From Buchnera aphidicola (Cinara pseudotaxifoliae) (lineage in GTDB: Bacteria; Pseudomonadota; Gammaproteobacteria; Enterobacterales; Enterobacteriaceae), in contig NZ_LT635893.1 of the NCBI RefSeq assembly GCF_900128595.1, positions 248,001-312,000 on the forward strand: a stretch of DNA of 64,000 nucleotides, read 5' to 3'. The notes beneath the pieces are model-generated. The model made no database searches, was not told the DNA's origin, and worked only from the letters and a program-made list of their open reading frames with translations. This document shows positions 10,604 to 19,914 of this stretch, piece after piece (the first letter of the stretch is position 1; each line of letters begins with the position of its first letter). A program made the position numbers and the translations under genes.

Positions 10604-12172
10604 ATGCATGCTTTTTTAGATCCATCTGCCTGGGCGGGTCTCTTTATATTAATATTTTTAGAAACAATTTTAAGTATTGACAATATAATATTTATTGCTA
10701 TTTTATCTAAACAATTACCATATCATCAACGTAACCGAGCAAGATATACCGGTTTAATATTAGCCTTATTAATGCGTTTTGGGTTATTAGTTATTGCTTC
10801 TAGTTTAGTAAATCTAACTAAACCTATTATAATAAATAAATTTTTTATTTTTTCTACAAAAGAAATCATATTGTTAATTGGAGGATTGTTTTTATTTTTT
10901 AAAACAACATTTGAATTATATAACCATATAATAAATATCACTCATCAATCTCAAAAAAAAAATAAACAATCAAGTTTTTGGTATGTAGTAATTCAAATTG
11001 TAATATTAGATGCAATATTTTCACTTGATTCTATTATGACTGCTATAGGAACAGTACAAAATATAGTAATCACAATATCTGCAGTAACAATATCAACCAT
11101 TATTATGATATTTATATCTAAAGTGTTCATTGACTTTATTAATTCACAAAAAACAACAATAATTTTATGTTTAAGTTTATTGTTAATGATTAGCATAAAT
11201 CTAATTATAGAATCACTAGGTTTTTGTTTTCCAAAAGAATATTTATATATATCTATTGGATTTGCTTTATTTGTTGAGATTATGAATCAAATCAGAATAA
11301 GAAACATAATTTCAAAAAAATCTATACAACCATTTAGAACTATGATTCTTTGTTCTGTAAAAAAAATAGTCAAAAAGGCTGTGGAAGACAGAGCAAACAG
11401 CGTTGGAAAGACAGAAAGATCGTGTTTAATTCATGACTCTAATTACAATTATTTAATTAATAATATTTCTTCCGAAACAATACAACAAAAAGAAATTAAT
11501 ATTATCAATAATGCATTAAAAATAGGTGATAAATCTATTAATGATATTATGGTTCATAAAGATAAAATTATGTGGATTGATATTACTAATAATTATAAAA
11601 CAATTGAAAAAATAATATTAAACACTGAATATAATGTATTACCGGTATGTTATAAAAATTTAAATGAAATAATTGGCGTAGTACCTAAACATAAACTTCT
11701 TCGTATAATAAATAAAAATAAAGATATTTATAATTTAGCAATACAATATCCGCCCATTATAATTCCTAATACAATCAATACAATTAACACATTACATTTT
11801 TTACGTTATTCAAAAAATAATATAATTATGATCAGTGATAATTTAGGTTCAATTCAAGGCATGATAAAATCTTCTAATGTATTTAACATATTTGTAGGAA
11901 AATTTTTAAATTCAAAAAAAATGCCTAAAATAATAATTAATAATGATAACTGGATTGTACAAGGATCAGTATCTTTAAATAATCTAAAAAAATTATTAAA
12001 TATAAAAATTATCAAATCCAATAATAATTGTTATTCAATTTCTGATTTTTTACTTAGTAAATACAAAAAAATCCCTGGGGTAGGAAGAATCCTTTCTGTT
12101 GGACCCTACTCTTTTTCTGTATTACAGTCTAGCTTATATAAAATACATTTAGTTAAAATTATCAAAAATTAA
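10604..12172 (+). CDS. yoaE: TerC-family membrane protein with CBS and CorC/HlyC domains
   Basis: Inner-membrane protein of the TerC family, probably linked to metal handling; its substrate is not established. The 522 residues match E. coli YoaE (about 518). The N-terminal 240 residues form about seven hydrophobic helices with the acidic TerC motifs LETILSIDNIIFIA and ILDAIFSLDS. A pair of CBS domains follows (about 300-430: NDIMVHKDKIMWID, VLPVCYKN) and then a CorC/HlyC-type C-terminal domain (430-522: WIVQGSVSLNNL, PGVGRILSVGPYSF). An AGGAG site precedes the ATG. tsaB follows 73 bp downstream. Confidence 0.93.
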   Translation: MHAFLDPSAWAGLFILIFLETILSIDNIIFIAILSKQLPYHQRNRARYTGLILALLMRFGLLVIASSLVNLTKPIIINKFFIFSTKEIILLIGGLFLFFKTTFELYNHIINITHQSQKKNKQSSFWYVVIQIVILDAIFSLDSIMTAIGTVQNIVITISAVTISTIIMIFISKVFIDFINSQKTTIILCLSLLLMISINLIIESLGFCFPKEYLYISIGFALFVEIMNQIRIRNIISKKSIQPFRTMILCSVKKIVKKAVEDRANSVGKTERSCLIHDSNYNYLINNISSETIQQKEINIINNALKIGDKSINDIMVHKDKIMWIDITNNYKTIEKIILNTEYNVLPVCYKNLNEIIGVVPKHKLLRIINKNKDIYNLAIQYPPIIIPNTINTINTLHFLRYSKNNIIMISDNLGSIQGMIKSSNVFNIFVGKFLNSKKMPKIIINNDNWIVQGSVSLNNLKKLLNIKIIKSNNNCYSISDFLLSKYKKIPGVGRILSVGPYSFSVLQSSLYKIHLVKIIKN

Positions 12173-12245
12173 AAAAATAAATTTCATAAATAAAGTCTGT
12201 AATAAAATTAATATACATAGTATATGCAAAGGAATAATTTTACAC

Positions 12246-12920
12246 ATGACAGTTATAAAAACTATTTTAGCTTTAGATACAACGTTGTTTTCTTGTTCTG
12301 TATCTTTGTTGTATAAAGGTATAATATATAGTCTATTTAAACAATGCTCTAAAACACATGAAAAAAATATTCTTTCTATGATTAATAAACTTTTAAATCA
12401 TGTAAATATTACTTTTACAGATATTGATTTAATTGCCTGTACTATAGGACCCGGGAGTTTCACGGGAATTAGAATATCTATAGGAGTATCACGTACTATT
12501 TCAGTAGTCTACAGAATTCCTGTTATTGGTTTTTCTACATTACAAATTTTATCAGAACAGAGCTGGAATATTAATAAAATTAATCGTGTATTACTCACTA
12601 TTCAAATATCAAAAAATCAAATTTTATGGGCGAAATATATAAAAAAAAAAACGGGTTTATGGATAGGAAACCATACAGAAAAATTCTTTCAAAATATCCA
12701 TAAAATAAAAAAAATAACAAAAAATTACTCAGGAAAATGGTCTACAGTAGGATTAAATATGCGTATGAGTAATTTTAAAAAATCCATTAAATTATTTTAT
12801 ACACACATTACTACTCCACATTCTAAATATATTATTATGTGTACTATTACATACTTAAAATATAATTTAAAATATAACACAACACAACTACATCCAAGAT
12901 ATTTACACACAATCCATTAA
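12246..12920 (+). CDS. tsaB: tRNA t6A37 biosynthesis factor TsaB
   Basis: Partner of TsaD and TsaE in making threonylcarbamoyladenosine at position 37 of ANN-decoding tRNAs (older name yeaZ). The 224-residue protein has the ASKHA-fold start ILALDTTLFSCSVSL and the family signature TIGPGSFTGIRIS at about 65-77. Length is close to the E. coli 231. The C-terminal half is poorly conserved, as is usual for TsaB. An 11-A tract at 12641-12651 is in frame here, the same length as the tracts that break rluC and tatD. The gene is convergent with minE. Confidence 0.9.
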   Translation: MTVIKTILALDTTLFSCSVSLLYKGIIYSLFKQCSKTHEKNILSMINKLLNHVNITFTDIDLIACTIGPGSFTGIRISIGVSRTISVVYRIPVIGFSTLQILSEQSWNINKINRVLLTIQISKNQILWAKYIKKKTGLWIGNHTEKFFQNIHKIKKITKNYSGKWSTVGLNMRMSNFKKSIKLFYTHITTPHSKYIIMCTITYLKYNLKYNTTQLHPRYLHTIH

Positions 12921-12946
12921 TAATTAACTCATGAATTATTTTTAAA

Positions 12947-13192
12947 CTACACCGGAATATTAAATTCCAGCTTAAAAACATTATTTTTATTTCTTTCTAT
13001 TTGAATAAATATTTCATTCGGTGAAACATTTATATATTTCGCAATTACTAATAATAAATCATTTTTTAATTGCGGAAAATAATCTAGATTATAGATATTT
13101 TTTTTTTTTTTTTTAATAATAATTTGTAATCTTTTTTTAGCTAAATTAGCGGTATAATTTTTTTTTGATAAAAACAAATCTAATAAAATCAT
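12947..13192 (-). CDS. minE: cell division topological specificity factor MinE
   Basis: Binds MinD, stimulates its ATPase and drives the pole-to-pole oscillation that places the division septum. The 81-residue protein keeps LLDLFLSKKNYTANLAKKRLQIII at its N-terminus (contact-helix and anti-MinCD region) and PQLKNDLL further on. Residues corresponding to the E. coli AERRRSD segment are replaced by five lysines and an asparagine encoded by an unbroken run of 17 A (plus-strand T at 13098-13114); alignment length is preserved, so the consensus is in frame. The gene follows minD after a two-base gap in the order minC-minD-minE. Confidence 0.95.
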   Translation of the reverse strand: MILLDLFLSKKNYTANLAKKRLQIIIKKKKKNIYNLDYFPQLKNDLLLVIAKYINVSPNEIFIQIERNKNNVFKLEFNIPV

Positions 13193-13194
13193 AC

Positions 13195-14007
13195 TTATCT
13201 CCTAAGCAACCACTGTAAAAAACTTTTTTTTTCTTCTAATAAAAATCGTAATGGTTTATTATTTCCAAGCAACCGCTGCGCTGTATCAGAATACGCTTGT
13301 CCAGCAATAGATACAGTATCTAATACAACTGGTATTCCTTGGTTTGAGGACTTCAAAACGGAAGAGTCTTCTGGAATCACGCCAATTAAAGAAATTTGAA
13401 GTATATCTATTACATCTTCTACACTTAACATATCTCCTAATTGTACTTTTCCGGGATTATATCGTGTTAAAAGTAAATGCTCTTTAATTGGTATATCATT
13501 ATTTTCGGCTCTTCTCGATTTAGATGATATAATCCCTAAAATTCGATCAGAATCTCGAATAGATGCAATTTCTGGATTTGTTACTACAATTACTTCATCA
13601 GAAAAATAAAAAGAAAGAATTGCTCCGTTTTCTATTCCTGCTGGAGAATCACAAATGATAAAATCAAAATCCATTTTTAAAAGAATTTGTAAAATTTTTT
13701 CTACACCCGGTTTTGTTAAAGAATCTTTGTCTCTAGTTTGAGAAGCAGGCAATAAAAATAAATTTTTTATACGTCTATCACGTATAAGAGCTTGATTAAT
13801 AGTAGCTTCTTGGTTAATGACATTTATAAAATCATAGACGACTCTACGTTCACAACCCATGATTAAATCTAAATTTCTTAATCCTATATCAAAATCAATA
13901 ACCACAGTTTTTTTTCCATATAAAGCTAAACCAGTAGCAATAGAAGCGCTAGAAGTTGTTTTTCCAACACCCCCTTTACCAGAAGTAATGGTTATAATTC
14001 GAGACAT
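13195..14007 (-). CDS. minD: septum site-determining ATPase MinD
   Basis: Membrane-associated ParA/MinD-type ATPase that recruits MinC and is cycled by MinE. The 270-residue product equals the E. coli length. The deviant Walker A GKGGVGKTT (10-18) with both lysines, the VVIDFDIGLRNLD switch segment and the FIICDSPAGIENGA Walker B region are intact. The C-terminal end (FLLEEKKSFLQWLLRR) retains the amphipathic membrane-targeting helix. minE starts two bases downstream and minC lies 38 bp upstream. Confidence 0.97.
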   Translation of the reverse strand: MSRIITITSGKGGVGKTTSSASIATGLALYGKKTVVIDFDIGLRNLDLIMGCERRVVYDFINVINQEATINQALIRDRRIKNLFLLPASQTRDKDSLTKPGVEKILQILLKMDFDFIICDSPAGIENGAILSFYFSDEVIVVTNPEIASIRDSDRILGIISSKSRRAENNDIPIKEHLLLTRYNPGKVQLGDMLSVEDVIDILQISLIGVIPEDSSVLKSSNQGIPVVLDTVSIAGQAYSDTAQRLLGNNKPLRFLLEEKKSFLQWLLRR

Positions 14008-14045
14008 ACATTGATACCTTTCGTGTTATTTTATATACAAAAAAA

Positions 14046-14771
14046 TTATTTTAAATATTTTATATATAAAATTCGATTTATCAAACTAATTTCTACACTT
14101 TTACCTAAAAATTTAACAGGTATTTGTTCAATAGTTAAATATTCCCCGGCAATTGATATTAATTCTGCAAATAAATATGTACAAAAAATTTTTCTAGTAA
14201 TGTCTCCATTCATACCAGCTAAAACTCTGCCTCGCATATTTCCATATATATGTATATTACCTCCTGAAATTAGTTCAGCTCCAGAACTAACATTATTAGT
14301 AATAATCAAATCATTATATGGAGAATAAATTCTTTGACCGGAACGTATTAAACTATCAATAATATTACTTTTATAACTTGTAGAAGAAGACAAATATGAT
14401 TTTGTAAGTATTTTATTATTATGATAACAATTAATATTATTATTATATTCCTTTAATATAGTAGAATATTGATTAGATAAAATTGGTAAACCCGAATGTA
14501 AAATTTTTTTTTTTAAATACTTGTCTTTACAATCCATGATTCCAATTAAAAACAAACCAACTGATAAAATAAATTTTTTAATGTTAATCCAATCAAATTT
14601 ATGTGATATATTTTCTACATTTAATACAATTAATTTATTTTTAAAAAAGGAAGGAGATTCTTGAATTTTTTTACGCAAAAAACTTTCAAAATAATCAGGT
14701 TGTGTATTTTTTAAATAAATAACTAAGATAGTAAAATTTTTATTTTTAAAAGTCACAAATTGATTTTTCAT
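14046..14771 (-). CDS. minC: septum site-determining protein MinC
   Basis: FtsZ assembly inhibitor delivered to the membrane by MinD. The 241-residue protein has a divergent N-terminal FtsZ-binding domain (1-115) and a well-conserved C-terminal beta-helix domain that dimerises and binds MinD, with RSGQRIYSPYNDLIITNNV, SGAELISGGNIHIYGNMRGR and a run ending in GEYL. It is the first gene of the minCDE cluster; a 250-bp A+T-rich gap to rsmC presumably holds the promoter. The N-terminal domain has drifted enough that only context and length identify it. Confidence 0.94.
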   Translation of the reverse strand: MKNQFVTFKNKNFTILVIYLKNTQPDYFESFLRKKIQESPSFFKNKLIVLNVENISHKFDWINIKKFILSVGLFLIGIMDCKDKYLKKKILHSGLPILSNQYSTILKEYNNNINCYHNNKILTKSYLSSSTSYKSNIIDSLIRSGQRIYSPYNDLIITNNVSSGAELISGGNIHIYGNMRGRVLAGMNGDITRKIFCTYLFAELISIAGEYLTIEQIPVKFLGKSVEISLINRILYIKYLK

Positions 14772-15021
14772 ATATATTAACCTAATATACTATAATTATT
14801 ATAATTATAACAATTATTATATATAAAATAAATTTTATATATAAAATAAAACCTAATATTTTAAACGAAATAAAATATTTTTCAAAAAAAAAGAAAAAAT
14901 AAATACTTATTTAAAATAAATTATTTTATAATATTTTTATTTAAAATAAATAATTTAAATAAAATTATTATAAATATAATTTTAAATATAACTAATATTT
15001 TTATCATGATATGTTTAAAAA

Positions 15022-16068
15022 ATGAATAATAAATATACCAGATTGTCAAAAATATCTAAAGAATATCAAATATTGAAAAAAAATTTTCAAATATTTATAA
15101 AAAAAAACACTATTTTATCAGGAATTATACCAGAAGATTTATGTTATAAAAATTTTTTTGAAAAATCTATTATGTATATTCAATATTATAATTTGTACAA
15201 AATAGCCTCTAAAAAAAAAAATAATAACACTATTATTTTTAATCATTTTTATGCTCCACATCAATTTTATTTATCCAAACAATTGATTTATTTTTGTACC
15301 AAAAATAAAAAAGAAGTACAATTACAATTGACATATTTACTATCGTGTGTATTAAAAAATTGTATTATTTATATTATTGGAAAAAAAAATAGTGGTATTA
15401 ACAGTATAATCAACATATTTAGTAAATATATTTTATTTAATAAAATAGATTATGCAAGAAATTGTTGTTTATATAAAGGATGTATACAAAAAAAACCAGT
15501 ATTTTATTTTCAAAATTTTATAAAAACATATGTATGGAATAATACCATTATTGATAGTTTACCTGGAGTATTCGGGTATAATAAAATAGATCCAGGAAGT
15601 AAATTACTGATATCGACTTTTACAAAAAATATAACAGGAAAAGTATTAGATTTAGGTTCTGGAACAGGAATCGTAGGTATTTCTATAGCAAAAAAAAATC
15701 CTTCAATCAATTTAACACTGACAGATATTTATGATTCAGCAATTTGGTGTAGCGCAAATAATTTAAAAAAAAATAGTATTATTGGAAAAGTATTATTTAG
15801 TAATATTTATTCTAAAATAAAAGAAAAGTACGATTTAATTGTCTCAAATCCTCCCTTTCATAATAATTTACACATTGAATCAAATTTAATATATAAAATC
15901 ATAATAAATTCAAATAAATATCTAAATAAAAAAGGAGAATTAAGAATCATTCTTAGTTCTTTTATATCCTACAAAAAAATCTTTAAAAATAAAAACATCA
16001 ATTATAGTATTGTTTTAAAAACAAATCGTTATATAGTATTTAGAATAATTAAATCATTACATACATAA
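15022..16068 (+). CDS. rsmC: 16S rRNA m2G1207 methyltransferase
   Basis: S-adenosylmethionine-dependent methyltransferase acting on G1207 of 16S rRNA. The 348-residue protein has the two-domain layout of RsmC: a degenerate N-terminal half (1-175) and a C-terminal Rossmann domain with the SAM-binding motif VLDLGSGTGIVGI (about 210-222) and the catalytic motif NPPFH (about residue 277). Length agrees with E. coli (343). It ends six bases before tRNA-Leu on the other strand. The N-terminal half is so lysine-rich that its role is doubtful, but the catalytic half is intact. Confidence 0.9.
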   Translation: MNNKYTRLSKISKEYQILKKNFQIFIKKNTILSGIIPEDLCYKNFFEKSIMYIQYYNLYKIASKKKNNNTIIFNHFYAPHQFYLSKQLIYFCTKNKKEVQLQLTYLLSCVLKNCIIYIIGKKNSGINSIINIFSKYILFNKIDYARNCCLYKGCIQKKPVFYFQNFIKTYVWNNTIIDSLPGVFGYNKIDPGSKLLISTFTKNITGKVLDLGSGTGIVGISIAKKNPSINLTLTDIYDSAIWCSANNLKKNSIIGKVLFSNIYSKIKEKYDLIVSNPPFHNNLHIESNLIYKIIINSNKYLNKKGELRIILSSFISYKKIFKNKNINYSIVLKTNRYIVFRIIKSLHT

Positions 16069-16073
16069 TTATA

Positions 16074-16158
16074 TACCCGGAGCGGGACTTGAACCCGCAA
16101 AGCCATAACAGCCGAGGGATTTTAAGTCCCTTGTGTCTACCGATTTCACCATCCGGGC
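16074..16158 (-). tRNA. tRNA-Leu (anticodon UAA)
   Basis: The reverse strand folds as a class II tRNA of 85 nt with a long variable arm. The acceptor stem is GCCCGGA paired with TCCGGGT, including the G1-U72 wobble also found in the E. coli UAA-leucine tRNA; the discriminator is A. The anticodon loop reads CTTAAAA with anticodon TAA, and the T arm GCGGGTTCAAGTCCCGC is perfect. CCA is not encoded. It decodes UUA/UUG, the main leucine codons in this A+T-rich genome. First of three clustered tRNA genes. Confidence 0.97.
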
Positions 16159-16189
16159 ATGAAATTTCTTAATTTTTAATAAATTATTA

Positions 16190-16260
16190 AGGCGCGTCCT
16201 GGAATTGAACCAGGTTGCACGGATTTGCAATCCGCTACATTACCAATCTGCCAACGCGCC
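16190..16260 (-). tRNA. tRNA-Cys (anticodon GCA)
   Basis: A 71-nt class I tRNA on the reverse strand with acceptor stem GGCGCGT/ACGCGCC, discriminator U (the cysteine identity base), anticodon loop TTGCAAA with GCA, and T arm CTGGTTCAATTCCAG. CCA is not encoded. It lies 31 bp upstream (in its own direction) of tRNA-Leu(UAA), so co-transcription with its neighbours is likely. Confidence 0.97.
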
Positions 16261-16302
16261 GCGTAATAATATATATGGACCTATGATACGTCTAATAAAA
16301 AT

Positions 16303-16387
16303 TGGAGGAAGAGGGATTCGAACTCTCGGATAATTTCTCATCGACGGTTTTCAAGACCGCTGCCTTAAACCACTCAGCCATTCCTCC
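16303..16387 (-). tRNA. tRNA-Ser (anticodon UGA)
   Basis: An 85-nt class II tRNA on the reverse strand. Acceptor stem GGAGGAA pairs perfectly with TTCCTCC; the anticodon stem-loop GCGGTCTTGAAAACCG carries TGA; the variable arm is long and the T arm is AGAGTTCGAATCCCT. CCA is not encoded. The discriminator base read from the sequence is A, whereas E. coli serine tRNAs carry G73. It is the first of the Ser-Cys-Leu cluster in transcription direction. Confidence 0.96.
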
Positions 16388-16569
16388 TAATATAGATATA
16401 TTAAATCTATTATAATAAAAAACAAAACAAAAGTAAAGTACTTCAAAAAAAACGCTTTTAACCATTAAATATATGTAATTTATAAATAAAATATATTTTT
16501 ATGAAAAAACATCAAAATTGATTAAATAATTATTATTTATTAAAAATAAATTTTACTTAAGTAAAATTT

Positions 16570-17628
16570 CTATGCTACATGTTTAAAAAAATCTTTTAAT
16601 GAAAAAAACTTTTTATTTAAAAAATCGTAAATATGATTATTTTTTTTCAAAATAGTAGAATTAATTACTTGAACAAAAGCATTTTTTTTCAATAAACCAT
16701 TTTTAACAAAAAAATTAGACACCTCTAATGAACGTTTAAGAGGAATTTTTGAATTTTTATTATTAATTTCTATAAAATCTTTACAACTAGAAACGACCAA
16801 AAAAACATTTTTTTTACCTATATGCAATATTCTATTTTTTAAATTATTTAAGATACCATATGCTGAAGGAGTTAATTTAGAACTATTACAAAAAAAAGAA
16901 ACATTTTTATGTGCATATATAACATTTTTAATATATTTGGCATTCATCTCATTTTGTAAAAATAAATTTCCTTTGATTTTTTTAAAAATATCATATTTTA
17001 AATTAATTTTAGGATACATATTACAATGTATTCCTATATGCACGATATTTAATAGACTGAGTAAATTGTTTAAATTTATTTGATAAAACGATTTGTTTAA
17101 ATCAATATTCATATTACAATTTAAGTATTGACTTAACAAATATTCTAATCCAATAGAAAAAACAGGTTTGATTTGTTTTTTTTTTTGTAATATTAAAGTA
17201 TCATCAAATTTATCATTATTAATGGCAGCGGTTAATGTTGTGCCCAATTTAGTGTAAAAATTGATATTTTTTTTGATTGAATAATTAACACGAGCAGCGT
17301 ATTCTACGGTAGATAAGTATGTGCTGAATGCATTATTTTTAATATCTTTAGTTATATGTTCCAATATATTAGATTTTACTTCTAAATGAAAACGAGAATT
17401 AAATTGATATTTTGAGAAAATACCTGGATGTAATGCAAAAATACCTCTTATTATATCATGATAATTTCCATAATATAGGCTCTTATATTGTTTAAATATT
17501 TTCATTGGATGTAAAGTATTACTTTGAATTCCAAAATTCCACTTTCTTATGTGAGATGTAGATTTCGCATGTGCTGTTGGAAAAAAACTAGATACAAATA
17601 AAATACACATAATAGTAATTTGGTTCAT
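16570..17628 (-). CDS. ompA: OmpA-like outer membrane protein
   Basis: Outer-membrane protein with an N-terminal beta-barrel and a C-terminal OmpA domain. A signal peptide is clear (hydrophobic ILFVSSFFPTAHA, cleavage after AHA). The barrel region (about 25-235) is strongly diverged. The C-terminal segment (about 250-340) still aligns with the peptidoglycan-binding domain: SCKD matches GYTD and KRSLEV matches the RRAQSV helix, so the Asp and Arg that hold diaminopimelate seem kept. I prefer the ATG at 17628 over the one two codons earlier because GGA then lies six bases upstream. 352 residues. Probably the main porin-like protein of this symbiont. Confidence 0.8.
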   Translation of the reverse strand: MNQITIMCILFVSSFFPTAHAKSTSHIRKWNFGIQSNTLHPMKIFKQYKSLYYGNYHDIIRGIFALHPGIFSKYQFNSRFHLEVKSNILEHITKDIKNNAFSTYLSTVEYAARVNYSIKKNINFYTKLGTTLTAAINNDKFDDTLILQKKKQIKPVFSIGLEYLLSQYLNCNMNIDLNKSFYQINLNNLLSLLNIVHIGIHCNMYPKINLKYDIFKKIKGNLFLQNEMNAKYIKNVIYAHKNVSFFCNSSKLTPSAYGILNNLKNRILHIGKKNVFLVVSSCKDFIEINNKNSKIPLKRSLEVSNFFVKNGLLKKNAFVQVINSTILKKNNHIYDFLNKKFFSLKDFFKHVA

Positions 17629-19914
17629 ATACATTCCATTTATTAACGTTTAGAACATGAAAATGTTATCTTATTTAAGAATTTTTTTAAAAATTATCAA
17701 ATAAAAATCGTATATTTTAAATAAAAAAAAATATTTTTCACTGAAATTATTTTTAATTTATTGTAAAATATATCAAGATATATAACAAGATTTAATAAAA
17801 ATTACATTAATACTATATTTAATAAAAAATTATATATTAATGTTTTATCATAATAAATATTATTAATTTTTAAATACATATTGTTTAAATTTATTATTTA
17901 ATTTTCAAATTAACTTGTTTTACAAAATTAAGATTAACAAATTAATGATACAATTTGTTCAATATAATATCAAGTCACTATATTAATTTTATATTAATAA
18001 AAAATCTTTAAAATACACTTTTTCATACAAAAAAAATTTTTATATAAAATAATATAACAATATTATTTTGTGTACAAACACCAAGAAAAAAATTTTATGC
18101 AGTTATTAATTAAAAATTAATATCAAGGATAACAATAAAGAAAATCAAATAATAAAAATATTAATATTTTTTAAAAAATACTTAATCAAGTGGATAAACA
18201 ATATTTTATTTTAGCAATTACTTAAAAATACATAAAATATCAAATTATTATTTTCATATATTTAAAATATTCATACTAAATTATGTTACATAAATTAATG
18301 TGCATCAATAATTTTTTTTAAAAAAATTATTTTATAAAAAAAACAAATCAAAATATAAATAAAAAAATTCTGTTCATGACAGTAAATTCTACAAATCTAT
18401 ATATATAAACAAACAGTGTATACAGACTATTTATCTTAATAAAAAATATGTAAATTTATACATGCGACTAACATAAAAATCTACAACATTGTTGTTATAG
18501 ATAATAATAATTATTACTGTAATTTTTTATACATATCTATATAAAAAAAACATTTTTAATGTTATTAGGTTATAATTAATACTACATTTATACACATTTA
18601 CTATTATTTTTATATTTTAATAATTGCATTAATAAAAAACAATTAAGGGTTATTCACACAAAGTGTTGTATGTTTCATCAAAAAATTACAATTGTATAAA
18701 TTTATATAATAAATTTAATAATCATTAAATAATATATTTACATATTTTAATATAATTAAAATTTTTACAATAAAATCATAGTAAAAATTTATATAAAATA
18801 TAACTAATAAAATATAAATATCTAAAATTTTAAAAAATAAATCCCTTTATGTATACATAAAATTTTATATTATTTATTTTTAAATAAATAAAAATTAACT
18901 CTTAACGTAACCAATCAAAAAAAAAGAGGTATAGTCAGCATAACTAAAAATTAAAAAATTTTTATATAATAAAATATATTTTTATGATTAATACTTCAAT
19001 ATTTACATAAAAAATAATATATATTAAAATATTTATTAATTTTTAATAATTCAATATATTTATATTTTAATCGTATTTATACACATATACTACAAAAATT
19101 TTAATAAATATAATTTATGTAATAATTAAATATTATATATAATTTTTTATATCAAAAAAATTGATTTATGAAATTATTAATATATTTATATATTGAGTTA
19201 ACTATCAAAAATATTAAATATAAAATATAGATATATTTGTTTTATTGTTAATAAATTTTATATCTTTTATAAAGATATTATATATCAACAATATTAATAT
19301 TATTTATAAATATAAAAAAAATACGAAAATATATTTTAAATAATTTAATAACATTTAAACATGTAAAATATATATTTGTATCAATAAATATATTGAATAA
19401 TCATTATTACTATCTTTATTATACAAATAGGTATATACAACTATGTTTTTAATGATATAAAAATTATCTACAATAATAGCAACGTGTATAACAATATGGT
19501 CAAATTACATTATTTTATATATTAAAAATAAATTACTATTTGTAAAAAATAATTTTGTCATGTATGATATGCAAAATAAAATTTCTTAATTTTTATTATA
19601 AAATTATTCTGAAAATAGAAATTTTATATTAAAAAATTAGAATTTATAGTTATAAGACAAAAAAATTATTTTTTTATTAACAAAAATTTTTATACATGAT
19701 ATAATTAATTATTATATATATAGAATAGATATTGGAAAATATATTTATATTATAAATATTATATTTTCTGTAAAAAATAAAAAATTAAAATATTAATTAA
19801 TGTTAATTAAAAATACTATTTTGAGTATACACATGCTAATATATTTATTTATAAATTTTTAAACTATTAAGTATAATTAAAAATTTTTAACATTTAATAA
19901 AAACGGAGACATAC
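17629..19914. other. 2.3-kb gene-free region before the flagellar remnant
   Basis: The longest stretch without a gene in the window. Frames on both strands are broken every few codons and I recognise no domain. From memory, pea-aphid Buchnera has murJ, flgN and flgA-flgE in this interval, so it is best read as the decayed site of those genes. A slightly less A+T-rich patch lies around 18645-18690. The flgF ribosome binding site (GGAG at about 19906-19909) ends the region. Confidence 0.55.

Noticed and set aside
18648-18665. TTATTCACA, close to a DnaA box
   Set aside because: A single match without clustered boxes, an origin-linked gene (dnaA, gidA) or an obvious skew change is not evidence for an origin.
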